Assembly: GCA_029204225.1 (NCBI GenBank) | Contig: CM055110.1 | Location: 18,533,501-18,597,500 of the forward strand | Length of the DNA: 64,000 nucleotides | Source: Diphasiastrum complanatum | Lineage: Eukaryota > Streptophyta > Lycopodiopsida > Lycopodiales > Lycopodiaceae | Direction of reading: 5' to 3' | Part shown: positions 1 to 11,297 of the stretch, in pieces | Layout: every line of letters begins with the position of its first letter | Position numbering within the stretch: the first letter of the stretch is position 1 | Position numbers and translations under genes: made by a program | The notes under the pieces: model-generated | What the model was told of the DNA's origin: nothing | Seen by the model: the letters and a program-made list of their open reading frames with translations, nothing else | Databases searched by the model: none

Positions 1-140
1 TAAAAGCTTTCTAGCTTCTGAACTAATATCAATATCATGATGTTTTTTAGTAGGCCTATCAAGGTCTAATTCTTTACTATTAGGAATTTTTACTAGCTGT
101 TCTGCGACCTTCGCTTTTTCTATCTCATTTTTTGCGGTTT

Positions 141-527
141 TCACAAATTAGGTAAATAATCTTTAATACTTCTAGTAGTTACTTTATTTATATCTACATT
201 TAAATCTGGCCATTGATGGTCTTGATCTAATGATCCAGACTCTACTTCTATCCTCTGAACTATCATGTTAGTGTTAGTTTTAGATGGCCGAGGGTCATCT
301 TCTCTAGGCGAGTTTACAAACCTTGGTTTAGACTGTGGTTGTTGTGGCTGAGGACATTCAGCTGTAATATGCCCTTTGCCTCTACAACTAGCGCAGAGTG
401 ACACATATCCTATTGACCTTCTGGGTTCAGGGCAATCAGGCGAATAGTGACTCGGGGCTCCGCAATTGTAGCACGAACCCCTTACTCTGGGTGGTGGAGT
501 TGAATCTCGTGTTCCATTCCTACGCAA
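141..527 (-). pseudogene. Retrotransposon gag-like fragment with two CCHC zinc knuckles
   Basis: The minus-strand frame holds two CX2CX4HX4C knuckles about 13 residues apart (Cys19-Cys22-His27-Cys32 and Cys45-Cys48-His53-Cys58), set in Pro/Arg-rich sequence. Such knuckles bind RNA in the nucleocapsid part of retroelement Gag. The frame has no ATG at its upstream end, so it is a fragment. A stop closes it near 141, and the lysine-rich sequence below 140 appears to continue in another frame. A related multi-knuckle fragment on the same strand lies at 60334-61056, and both carry an Asn-Met-Ile tripeptide after the knuckles. No protease, integrase or reverse transcriptase is adjacent, so the superfamily (gypsy or other) is undecided. 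A host CCHC protein is possible but less likely in this repeat-rich setting. Confidence 0.55.
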
Positions 528-540
528 AATAGTGTATTGT

Positions 541-1485
541 TGACCAGTACGCTATTTCGGTATAATAATTTACTACAATGACATATCTGGTTATCCAAAG
601 ATATTTGGGTAAACTGGCATCCAGGAACACCAATGATGAAACGATTTGGTCAAGGTCTGCGATTGTAAAGATTACTTTATCTTTCAAGCTCTTCAAGTAT
701 TAGTTAAGCAATCAGATCAAACAACAACTAGCAAATAGATTCATCAAACAGAATTGCATTGGCTAAAGATTTCTCTTAATCAAACACAGAGAATTAGTTC
801 TTACCGCAAGAAGCAAACATAACAGAGCATCAAACAAGTTCATTATCTGAACACATAGCTCATTTAGAATTGAAAGAAGTTCTGCTAAAGGTTATGCTTA
901 ACAGCTTCGGCTAATTCCCTGCACACATTAAACAAAATCGTTGCTTGTTGGTGACGCCTGAAAATCTACGTTAGAGTGGCTGAAATTCAGTAAAATGTGA
1001 GAAATATGTGTGACGCAAACAGAACAATATCCCAAACAATTACAGATCATATAGAGTGTATTCGCTCAAATGATAAAAAGGAATGTTGTAAAAGATGGCA
1101 GAGGGAAAGTATGCTCAAGTTATAGAAACTTGTTTTTCTCTCTCTATCGATACTCATATCTATGCAAATGCGTAAGTACAATGGCACGAAGTGTCGACCT
1201 TATAGGAATGATCAGTAGTGGCCTCAATGTCGTTTACCAACCCTCAAAATGTCAGTTGAGATCCACTACTGCGTCTCTATAGAACGTCGCAAATTCTACC
1301 CTAAATGTGAATTACAAACTGCAAATAGGCCTTTATATGAATTTAGGCACTATAGCACATTTACATGTATAAAAATTGAAAATTTTTACAATATATAACA
1401 ATAACTTGGATAATGTGGGATAATGAGGCTCCACATTATTCTTCTTGGGAGGATTGTTTTAGACTGTCGCATTATCGCGCATCTC
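541..1485. other. Gene-free stretch with one short inverted repeat
   Basis: No coding signal or recognisable repeat family is seen. The one structure noted is a 10-bp perfect inverted repeat with a 10-base loop at 1410-1439 (ATAATGTGGG/A arms reading into TCCACATTAT). This could be part of a small non-autonomous element, but no target duplication was found. Confidence 0.4.
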
Positions 1486-2795
1486 TATTGTAAAGCTAGC
1501 TTCTAGTGCAAGCTTTAATCTCGGCACCACTAGTGCTAGGATTGTTCTTGATGCCAGCAGCGCCACTGCGACCAGAATTCAGCCAACGCCAAGTTCCTAT
1601 GGCTTAAAAATTTTGATTGGATCTAGCAAAGTCCATATAGCTTGGATAGATGTACAGCATCTTACACAATCTAGGCATGATTAAAGAAAGACTGGGGTTC
1701 AATAAATTCTAGAGAGAGAAAATGTGTTTTACCAACTTGGGTTGAGCACTGAATGTGAGGGGACGTGGTGAATCCCACCATAACTATAGGAGGGATGCGG
1801 GTTGTGACTCAGGACGAGCTCCAACCAAGTCTCATCTCCCCTTGCTGGAATGTTGTCCTAATCCTCGCCTTGGCATGCCAATGCCCCGGAGACTATTGTT
1901 GGTCACACACTTGAATTGTAACCTTCTCAGATTTATTAATAAAGTGGTATTTTCGCCAACTGACTTTGATTACCTTTTGGGTTTCAGTGTTTGATAAAAG
2001 TGCCAGTTGTAAGGCCGCTTCAAATCTTTTTGATCAAGAACATAGTTGAGGGTCGTATCCCGGAACGCCAGTGGTATGTCATCGGGACCATTTGATCTGG
2101 GACGCCATCGGTATGCTGACCATCCGATACAGATACTGATTGTTGTCATATTTGTTGCGGCTTGTAGATATGAGTGTTCCTTGCATGAATGTGAACTAGT
2201 TAAGCTCTTGGAGAACAGACTCTAACCTGTTGGTTGAATTGGATGGCTTGCTTGGGTGGAAGTTACTTATTTAGGGGTATCCAGTCTGGCGTGGCGCCAG
2301 GTTGGCTTCCATCACTCGTGACGAAGCTTTCAGTTTCTTAAGTCTGATGTAACTCAGATGCCTTGCTTGGAATGGATGTTACTCGTTTGTAACAAAGCTT
2401 TGAGTTGGTTAAATTTGATGTAAGTCAGACGGCTTGCTTGCAGGGTAGCCTACTCACATCGGGACCCTCAATTTGGCATGGCATCATATTGGATCGCAAT
2501 GTTGGTTCCAAAACTTCAAGTTGGTTCAATCTGATCTTTGTTGGCAAGTGGGCTGCTTGTATGTCGAATGGGTTTGGATGACAAGTGTTGAACGGTGAAG
2601 CTAAGTCGTGGTTCTCGATTCCCTTTGGAATGCATGTGCTGCATGTGGTATCAAAGCCGACTAGTCGGTCAGCTATTTGGGTCTCACAAGAATGGTTGTT
2701 TGGGGTTTCATTAGGACAATTGTTGTGCAAGATGCTGCCCTTAGTTTAAGCACGGGTGCATCCACGGTGAAGGTGGTTGGTAGAACGGGGGATCT
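1486..2795 (+). mobile_element. Degenerate LTR plus primer-binding site, second copy of the 12.4-17.5 kb LTR family
   Basis: This block aligns by eye, in the same orientation, with the 5' LTR and start of the internal region of the element at 12446-17464. Shared landmarks run in the same order: TTGTAAAGCTA start, CCAGAAT-CAGCCA, the tract with short-period GGTATG repeats, the repeated TTGGTTAA units, and the terminal CCCTTTGGAATGC. The LTR ends near 2643. It is followed by a PBS variant TGGTATCAAAGCC at 2646-2658 (one A for G against TGGTATCAGAGCC) and about 135 bp of matching leader. Homology stops near 2795. No matching 3' LTR lies nearby, so this is a truncated, older insertion that is clearly more diverged than the other copy. 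Confidence 0.75.
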
Positions 2796-5162
2796 GATCT
2801 GATATAGATCATTGCGTACATAAGCCTATGCTATTATCGAATGATAAGAATACTCATGCACCTTCTCCTCTTAAATCATCTGAGGACATTGGAGGCTTCA
2901 ACAATTTGAGTCATGGGTCCATCGGTGAGTGAGCCAATAATTCATCAGATTATGTGAAAATTACAGACCCAAAATGCACTTAATGGATCTTTGATCTTGG
3001 GTGAATTTGATCAACACAACTAGACCTAGTTAGAAGGTAGAAATCAACAATTTTAGCATGCTAGTCTTGCATAAATCACATAGATCTGATCATAAACATA
3101 AAAATATAGTAAGGTACTATCCCTTTCTATATTACAGTAGCAGCATGTTGTCCTTCACACGTGTGGATTCAAGATCTACAAGAAAATCAACATTCTACAC
3201 ATAGAAACTCAAGATGCATGAGAAAATGACATGAGATGCATATGGACATAGAATCAACAAAGCTGAGTTTTCCATGTATAATAAGAGAACAAAGATCAGT
3301 TCTCCATGTTGGTATAGTTATTTATAACAAGCATAATGTCATTTGGCCCTATTTGTTCACAGATTACTGCTACGAATCTGTGAACACAATTGTTTTGGTT
3401 CTTCTTGATTCCCTTATCTCCAGAAATCGAGTGTTTATGCCTATTCCAAGCTGTTGGCTTCTTGGATCTTAAGTGTGAGATTAAAGCCCAATCATACAGA
3501 CAGATTACTCATCATTATAATATGTTCCCCAGCCTGTCAATGGGATGCTCCAGATTCGTTCACTCCAGATACATGCACACACAATTCACATGCAACTAAA
3601 AACCACTCACCAACAAATTTGCGTGCAATACATGTGAATAACTAAATTCTATGCAATAGGAAACAAGAAATGCACTCAGATGAATCCACATAACTGAACA
3701 AGAAACAAGAAACAAGAAACTAATTATCTAACAACATTATAGCAATCCAAAGGTCAAGAAACACCCATCTCTTGATTCTTGGATAGCCCAAGAACATCAA
3801 GAACTGAGATGTCAGGGATATGCAAGATCTACATCACAATCTCAGCCTATTTAGTTTACTTGTTTGCTCAAATTAATTCAAAACAAGAACAAGACATCTA
3901 TTCCACTCTAATCCACACTGCACAAATGAAAGAAAGCAGGAAATTTAATCTATTCTACAACCACAATCCAGAAATAGAATAAAAGAATCACTCAAAAAAA
4001 CTGTCATGAACAACTTCAAGAATGCCAAGAACTCATGGAGGATCTTCTATATTCAACAAGAAAAAATAACATTACAAGTAAAGCTCTCTCACAAGAGAGG
4101 GGGTCACTTAAATAGACCAAGAGGCTGCCCATGTGGAGCTTAAGTGGCAATTCCACTAATTTACAAATTCCAAGTGGAATTGGCTCTCCTACATGGTCAT
4201 TCCTTCTTTGGGATTCACCATGAGGCCCACAGATTTTGAACTGTATTCCTAGCTAGTAGTTCTCAGCTCTCATGCTCGGCTCTCATCTTCATCCTTCTCT
4301 CTTCCATATGAGACCTCCTCTGTCTAGGGTGAGAGGTGCTCTTTATAACAACTCAGCTCAGCATCTTGGGGATTCTTCAAAATCTGCCAACATCATCCCC
4401 CCTAAGTCTATTGCAGGACCCAATGCAACACATGTATAATGACGTTATTCCGCCTAGCACTTGTAAAAGCATGGATCTTCAGTCGCTTTCGTAAAACTAG
4501 ATGTGTATTTGTCTCAAAATTATTTCACAAAATTGGAGATCTCTTAATGGCCTCTACATTCCAACCCGCTTGAGAACCTCCTACGAGTCTTGCTCACCTC
4601 GTCGCCTTGCAGTCTGTTTTCACTCGCTCCTCTTTCTCCCCAAGGCTTCAAATACTTGGAAGCGGAGCTTGCTTCCGTAAGATAGCGGCCGCAGGTACTC
4701 TCGCACTTTTTCAATAAAGTCGACAATCTTCTGTCATTGTAACATACTGGGAGGACATAAAGGCCGCTCTGTAGTAAAGCTGGGCCATCATTTCATGATC
4801 ATCCTCAGACTGGAGAGCCATGTAGATCAGCGTTAGATTTATATTTGTGCCCGAAATCCAGCAATTGCAATCTCAGAATCGTCCATTGATGTGTCCCATG
4901 AGATTCTCGAGATTATCGGCCAATTCACCACTTCGACTCGTGGTTGTTCTGTTGGCCATGGATTGATTTTTCTCTGACTCTTCAAGCACTACATGCAGAC
5001 CCATGTAGTGCGTTGGCATGAGAGAAATACAGTTGTCTCACGAGTGGATGTCTCGCTTACAACGGACTTGTGGATCTCTATGGATCCTACTCACAGAACT
5101 CTTCTCGCACGCAGGCGGACTTGTTGTCTGTATTTCGTCTTGATTGCTTACTAGCATCAGAT
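2796..5162. other. Gene-free spacer
   Basis: No convincing coding region was found and short ORFs here show no family signature. One stretch (about 3118-3215, with CACACGTGTGGA and TTCTACACATAGAA) resembles 61490-61570, so an old LTR-type repeat is probably shared between the two places. A short direct triplication of AACAAGAA occurs near 3700-3720. Confidence 0.35.
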
Positions 5163-5325
5163 TTCTTCATACATCTCTGTATATGCCTTTTTTATCAAGC
5201 ATCATCCAGTAAGTATATAGTCGCTCTGTGTAACCTTTTAGATTAGAGTGATTAAATCTACAACTAATTAGAGAATTACAAGGGTGGCGGATTAGCCACA
5301 ACCTAGAGTGTATCTACTAACGTCA
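5163..5325 (-). repeat. Short LTR of a copia remnant (3' side)
   Basis: Read on the minus strand this about 163-bp block starts TGACGTTAGTAG. It matches 30478-30640 closely, where the copy runs from TGATGTCAGC to TGAAACA, giving TG...CA ends. It lies just downstream of the RNase H end of the copia fragment at 5331-6237, so it is most simply that element's 3' LTR. Homology to the second locus continues upstream of the LTR to about 5430, as expected for shared 3' untranslated sequence. The boundary near 5163 is less sure because the terminal bases differ. Confidence 0.6.
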
Positions 5326-5330
5326 TGCCA

Positions 5331-6237
5331 TCATATCAGACATCTATACTTCTGGGTACTTGTATGACCTTGCTGGTCCTTCATGGAGCATGAAGGCAGA
5401 AAAGGTTTCACGACGTTTTTCATGTCGCGTCGCCAAATAGAAATATTTTGTTTCTTCAGCTCCCTCTCAAAGCATGTTAGCTTTACAATCCCAAGACTGC
5501 TCCTCTGTCTTTCAAAAAGTCCTTTGTCTAGGGCTTTGGTGAAGATGTCAGCAACCATGTCTTTCATTCCGATGAAGGTGGTCTACAACATCTTCTTTTC
5601 AATTAGATCTTTGATCGAGTGGTACTTGATCGCAATGTGCTTTGTTCTCAAATGGAACATGGGATCTTTCATCAGATGTACTGCAGAGGTGTTATCCATC
5701 TGCAAGACTAGAGGCTCGTTCCTTGTTTCGTCCAATTCATCCAAGAACTGCCTTAGCCAGACTGATGCCACAACGGTCTGCTTCTTGCTGACCCAGAGAA
5801 CTGCTGCTCCTGATGCGATGGCGCATCCTCCTGAGATGCTTTTACAATCGTCTTTGAGAGATGCCCAGCTAGCATCACTGTAGGAGAGTATCCTGAAATC
5901 TGCATCATGACAGTAACACAACTCGTAATCCCTCGTCAATTGAAGATATTGCAAAATTTGTCTTGCAATCTCCCAATGTGTCGAGCTTGGATTCGTGGAT
6001 AATTGGCTCATCCTGAACACTGCATAGGCAATGTCAGGGCATGTGTTGTCTGCAAGGTACATCAATGATCCTATCAGCTTTTTGCAAGGTGTGAGTTGCA
6101 TCTGTTATCTCTGTTCCTCAGTCTTTGGACAATCATCGTTTGTCAACAGCATCCCTGCGAGCATTGGAGTATTCGCTCCTTTGCAGTTTAGCATCCCAAA
6201 ATCCTCTAGGATCTTCTGGGTGTATCTGGACCGGTGA
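5331..6237 (-). pseudogene. Ty1/copia reverse transcriptase C-terminus and RNase H, degenerate
   Basis: On the minus strand the order is the end of reverse transcriptase (KLIGSLMYLADNTCPDIAYAV-like segment), then RNase H with a DASWA motif, then the DNTSAVHLMKDPMFH and TKHIAIKYH blocks, and an ADIFTKALD terminus. All are hallmarks of copia pol. The block that normally carries SSTEAEY, with a catalytic Glu, between KKQT and WLRQFL is missing: the frame passes directly from KQTVVA to SVWLRQF (plus-strand 5751-5785). The frame also shifts near 5575 and near 6105. Protease, integrase and most of the reverse transcriptase are absent. The copy cannot be functional. A matching 3' LTR follows at 5163-5325. 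Confidence 0.85.
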
Positions 6238-8760
6238 AGGTATAGTTACCTCCCTCATAGTCCCTTTTAATGTGCAAGCCTAGGTAACACCTGCTGTAAA
6301 GACATCAAGGATCCACCCTAAGATGAGGATAGGAGAACACAATAGAAGAGACCATGGATCCAAACTGCCCAACCAATCCTAGATCAAACTTGGATCTAAC
6401 CCCCAAGCCATGCCATGTGAAGTAAGAGGAGAAGAGAGAAACTGGTAACCTAAACCCAATATGTCCACGGGAGAATCCCTAGCTCATTATATAGAGAGTA
6501 GAGTCTTGTGCATGTAACCATGCAATCCCCATGCTAGTCAACTATAAATAGATCACATCTCTTCATGCAGTCCTCCTACCTGTATCCGTCACACATGCGT
6601 GCAATACTCCATATGTCTCAATTAGAGTGTTTGGGTCCTCTCAAGGTAATTAGTCACAAACAGGCCTTGACATGGAATTAGATCTCGGTGTGACCAATAA
6701 TCTCGAGTACTAGAGGGTCGGTCTACCATATTAGGACTATTCTAGGTCCTTAACCGAATATGGCCATAACATTCTTCCCTCTTTAAACTGCTTCTATCCT
6801 TAGAAGCTCCTCAAAACAGAAAAGAATTACAGAAACAGGTCCTTTAACTTTCAATATTAACCGAGAAAACCATTATCCTTAATCAAACTTACTTATCAAA
6901 CAAGTACTCAGAGAAAAATTGTTCCCAATCATTAATCTCTGCTCTGGAGTACAAACTTTGGTTTGAAAAGTACACTAAGCGATAAATTTCTCAACTGGGT
7001 TACACTCTCTACAAGTTAGTAACATCACCTTCATGTAAACACTTACGTGGACCACTGAGTGAAATATTTCCTAACTTAGGAGATTAAAGTTAAAGAAATT
7101 ACAGTCTAAAATTATCCACAAACTTTGACAGATAATTCATAAAAAACTTCCAAGTACAACTATCCTTAGAATCCAATTCTAAGATATGATAATTCATTCA
7201 ACTAGAATCACTAGGAGAATCTTTAAGATATAGAATGATTAAAACTCAACTCTGAGTATCCCCAAATATTGTTTCTAGCACCAAATACAAGAAAATAGCA
7301 TTCATTTATCTTAATAAACTTGTCTATCTCCTATGATAACTGGAGATCCAAGTAAATGAATAACTATACTCAAGCATTTGCAGACCATAAACTATAGCAG
7401 AATAGCATCCACTAAATAAACTAAAATAATGTCTGTGAGATCCATAGATTCTCAAGTAAAATACTGGAGTAGAGAGATTCAAAACATTGATTCGAATTCT
7501 TACTCAAATAATAGATCAAGAATTAATCACCACACTTAAGAAACATCACAATTCCTTATAATCCTCTGACAATAATTATGTATCTATTTATGATCCGTCA
7601 ATCATAAATATTTAGATTCGTATGATTCGTCAATCATAATTTTCTGGAATCCAAAACCATACTTAATCATTTACATGATACTAGAGTATATGTCCAATAT
7701 AACTCGAAAAAATAAGAATCATTCTAAAATCTTTCCACTAAGAAAATACTGGATTTAGGAATCTTTCACTAGGATTCTTTAACTGAAGTGCAAGATTCAA
7801 GGTCTATAAACCACTGGTAGTTAAAGATTGAACGCATACCAAAAATGACAATCATCTTCAACTACAAAAAAACTTTAGATTACAAATCTAGAATCAAATC
7901 TAGATATCCAAAGTCTTGCTGAATATCAAATCAGTTATTATTCCCGGATTCATTATGATTCGTTATCCAATTGAGCTCTCTGGGATACAATCACTAATGA
8001 GCTGAGTCCCTTCCCTAACTAAGGAATACTCTATCCCAAGAATATTGTATGCACACAATTTGAACTGATGAACCCAAATGATTCACTAATCATGCGTCTT
8101 ACAAGCAATGTAATTCAAAACCATCATTTCTCGGTGAATTATCATCACACTGATCATTTTACCAATTAACTTCATCCTGGAGTAATCAATCACTCAAGTT
8201 AATTGCCAATGATTCAAAAATCTCAAATGTCTAGGTGCAGATCTCAATTATACATGTATAACAACACATTTAGATCCTTATCCAAATCATTTATTAGTTA
8301 ACTCATAAATCTTTCATAGAAAGATCTGTTAACTCTGCAAGTATCTGTCAAAACAATACTTGATCTTATGTTCATGTTCACCGACTAGGTTAAGTGCACC
8401 AAATAACTCTAGTAACCAAGAATACACAATAGATTCATACAAGATTAGTCGTGCACACTACGTGAATAATCTCACTATGACCCAGTACATAAACACATTA
8501 TTATCTGGCAGATTCCTCTAGAACCCACATATGTTACTCACATATCTCACTAAGATCTTATAACTCACCTACAAAAGATTTTCTATTCCTCATGAGTAAA
8601 AATACATATCTAGAAAATCTCTGAGATAAATAAAATTCACTCTTAGTAGTTTCCCAGTTTACCTCTAATTACATAATTTCTTCTCCTCAATCAACCCCTC
8701 TCTGATTCTAGTACCAAACTAAGATTAGGTTGATCCAGTATCACAACTAGAAAACTCTGT
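6238..8760. other. AT-rich gene-free region
   Basis: About 2.5 kb without an ORF of interest or recognisable domain in either strand. It is AT-rich with many short A- and T-runs and scattered short repeats (GAATC/GATTC, TGATTCGTCAATCAT near 7590-7640). It could be decayed retrotransposon DNA or LTR sequence, but no second copy in the window was established. Confidence 0.35.
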
Positions 8761-8762
8761 GT

Positions 8763-9122
8763 TTATCCATGCAGAGTATCCACGCAAGATCCGACACTTA
8801 GTCGATTTTCCAAAATTTTGTTTGCGTGGAACATCTACGCGTGGATTATCCACGCCAAGAAATTCTTGAACACGTCTCTGGCCAGTCTACAAGTGTTTTT
8901 TGACACGGCGCCGAAAAATTTATGCGTGTGGATAATCCACGCAAAATTGAATTTTGAAAATTCTGGCAACTATTTGGGAGGGAAGGTTGGCGGTGCCGAA
9001 AGCAGTTTTGGCATGGATAATCCACGCGTGGATTATCCACGCAAATTTCAGTTTGTTCACCAGACGAGACCAGAAGTTAAAGATATCCATGCGTGGATAT
9101 CTTCTGCGTAAATTATCCACGC
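8763..9122. repeat. Array of TATCCACG/CGTGGATA palindromic repeats (left)
   Basis: About ten copies of the short motif TATCCACGC occur here in both orientations within 360 bp. Several fuse into palindromes, the clearest being around 9013-9042 (ATAATCCACGCG then CGTGGATTATCC). The motif recurs at 21095-21150 on the far side of the CACTA transposase gene. Arrays of short motifs in both orientations near the ends are typical subterminal repeats of CACTA elements, where the transposon protein binds. Assigning this array to that role is inference, because no CACTA terminal inverted repeat was found next to it. Confidence 0.6.
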
Positions 9123-9345
9123 ATTTTTTTTTTGTTTTTGTTTTTTGCACGTTGATAATGACATGAAATTAGTTAAATAAATATACTTCTAAAGTGAATT
9201 ATATTATGATTAGGCTATATTTTTTTTTTCTAAAGTGAATTATATTATGATGAGGTTTTTTTTTTTTTTTTTTGCATGTTCATAATGAAATGGAATTAGT
9301 TAAATAAATATTTTTCTAAAGTGAATTATATCATGGTGTTCCTAG
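9123..9345. repeat. Diverged tandem repeat with poly-T tracts
   Basis: The sequence TCTAAAGTGAATTATATTATGAT occurs three times (near 9190, 9228 and 9315), separated by T-runs of 10-20. The longer unit beginning GCACGTTGATAATGA/GCATGTTCATAATGA and running through GAATTAGTTAAATAAATA occurs twice. This is a local tandem duplication with slippage in the T-runs. No coding content. Confidence 0.65.
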
Positions 9346-9848
9346 ATGATTGGGATTTTTTATGAGGGCGGCCACCTACTTTTATAAGACAATTGACTCG
9401 ACTACCAAGAGGGTAATTATGCATGATCTAAGGCTTTGAGAGCCAAGGGTTTAGGGTCTACCCTAAGGGCACTCTACCTAATCTCATATCCGAGATCATT
9501 TGATGGATTGAGAGCTCATTTTGTACATACTTCAAGAGATTATCAAGAGATGGTGATTTTGGCAAGTTTGCTCTTTAATGAGGAATTGATGAATGATGAA
9601 TGTGATATTTTTTGTGTCTAATGAATAGATCTGAATCTGAACAAAAGTATTATACTTTCCACGTGTGTGACAGGATGTGAAGATCAATTATTTCTAGTTT
9701 TATTGTGGTGTTCAAAAGCCTTTGCCAATTAGATGCAAAATAGGTTGAATTGTGTGCTAGTTTTCTATCTATTAGATATAAGTGAAACCTTTGATGCTTT
9801 TTCAAGGTTTTAGTATCCAAATGAGGGTCATAACCTTTGATTTTAGCA

Positions 9849-10260
9849 TGGTATCAGAGCCCAAATGCAACCATCAAGGCTCAAATACAAGGAAGAGAGA
9901 AGCAATTACAAGTTGATGATTGTTTAATTTGTATTGCCCTTATTACTACCTTAAGTTTGATGATATTCCTTCAAGTGTGAATGAAACTTTAGCAACAAAA
10001 GAGTGATTTGATGTAATGAAAAGTGAGGTGACTACATGATGCATTGTTTGAGATACTTGTAAAGTCATTGATCCTCCATCAAAGATACATAATGTTATTG
10101 TTTGCAAATGGGTCTTTAAGATCAAGCTTAATCAAGATGGTAGTGTGAACAATTATAAAACAAGACTAGTTGCCAAGGGATATGCTCAATTCAAGGGGAT
10201 TGACTATGATGAAACACTTGATTTTGTCATAGTTTGTGGTGGTGATTTTATTAACTCACA
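9849..10260 (+). pseudogene. Copia remnant: primer-binding site and reverse transcriptase scrap
   Basis: TGGTATCAGAGC at 9849-9860, directly after a CA dinucleotide, is a perfect plant initiator-tRNA-Met PBS. About 205 bp further on, from about 10066 to 10230, the plus strand encodes the conserved start of the copia reverse transcriptase domain ([16 protein letters not shown], then [11 protein letters not shown] and GIDYDET). Gag, protease and integrase that should lie between are gone, so a large internal deletion has joined leader to reverse transcriptase. The catalytic YVDD region is also absent. The fragment lies between the left palindrome array and the CACTA gene. Confidence 0.7.
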
Positions 10261-10495
10261 TGCTTTTATTGATTTACTGTCTTTGCAACATTTGCTAAAA
10301 AATGAGAATTTTCTTGGAACATGAAGTCGTACATCTATCTTCACCGACATTATCTCCAAAAAAATGGGATTGAAGTCAAACTATGTCTATTCTTTTCACT
10401 TACTTGACCATAAATGAGACTCTATTTTGGCTAAATAACAATCATTTGAAAGCATTGCAAGAATCAATTTCATTCTGAATTGCAATAATCAATTT

Positions 10496-11259
10496 TTATT
10501 CAGAATTACAAGAATCAATTTCATCAGCAACAACATCTTGCAATTCATCTCCTCTTAGATGATTTTCATCATCACTCTCAATTTCAAAAATTATTTCATC
10601 ATCCTGACTATTAGAATTTCTATTCTCAACATCTATGGAAGTGGGTGCTTCAAGTATGGTTTGACGATTTATTACATCTCTAGGTAGCTCAATCTCATAG
10701 TTAAAATGAAGGTTTTCCATTTCATTTTCCATTGAGCTACAAACCACCATATCTTGTTTAGTCGATCTGGTTGGAAAAACACCTGCAAAAATCACTATTT
10801 TAGAACATATCGAAAACTCAAATACTGAAGTCACTTGCAATAAAATGAAAAACATTATAGCATAGCATGTGCACCTGCTCACAGTGACGAGGCAACACCA
10901 ATTTGTCAAAGGACTCCATGCTCAATGTTTTTGATGAATCCGTCGCAAAAAATCCACTTGGATCCGATTTTACGGTTGCATTTGGCCCTCTACAAACTAC
11001 CTTGAACCATTTCACAGTAGTGTCCACTTTCACCAAATGACACATCATAAATATTTTGTATAGTTCCTACGTATTCTATATCTCCTGAGATGGGATTCCA
11101 ATCTTGTGCACTACTTTGACTTTCTTGTTGGAAAGATGCTATTACACCACAATCGTGTGTGCGTCTCTTGTTATCAATCCTTTCAACACGAATTTGGAAA
11201 CCAAAAGCCCATATAACATTATACATTTTGCACTGCCACATGACAAACATGAATCTCAT
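10496..11259 (-). pseudogene. CACTA transposase gene, C-terminal part (DUF4216-like)
   Basis: The minus-strand reading contains the features of the C-terminal domain found beside Transposase_21 in plant CACTA elements: a THDCGVIASFQQESQ segment, then GDIEYVGTIQNIYDVSFG, then a frame change near 11020 into KWFKVVCRGPNATVKSD, and then SFDKLVLPRHCEQV in place of the family's usual LASQ-QVFYV block. An acidic tail follows after a likely intron (about 10795-10905), ending near 10496. The two halves lie in different frames, which can mean a short intron or a one-base change. This is the downstream continuation of the transposase fragments at 11298-12445. Confidence 0.7.
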
Positions 11260-11297
11260 AAATAATCACTGTGAATGAACATGGTGTTTCAAAATGA

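Noticed and set aside
3700-3725. AACAAGAA triplet repeat near 3700 as a satellite
   Set aside because: Only three short copies in AT-rich DNA; not more than chance slippage.
8763-9122. TTATCCACG motifs as bacterial DnaA boxes or an origin
   Set aside because: The resemblance to TTATCCACA is chance; all context is plant nuclear DNA and the motif is part of a palindrome array.
8763-9122. CRISPR-like array
   Set aside because: Copies are in mixed orientations with irregular spacing, there are no uniform spacers, and the genome is eukaryotic.
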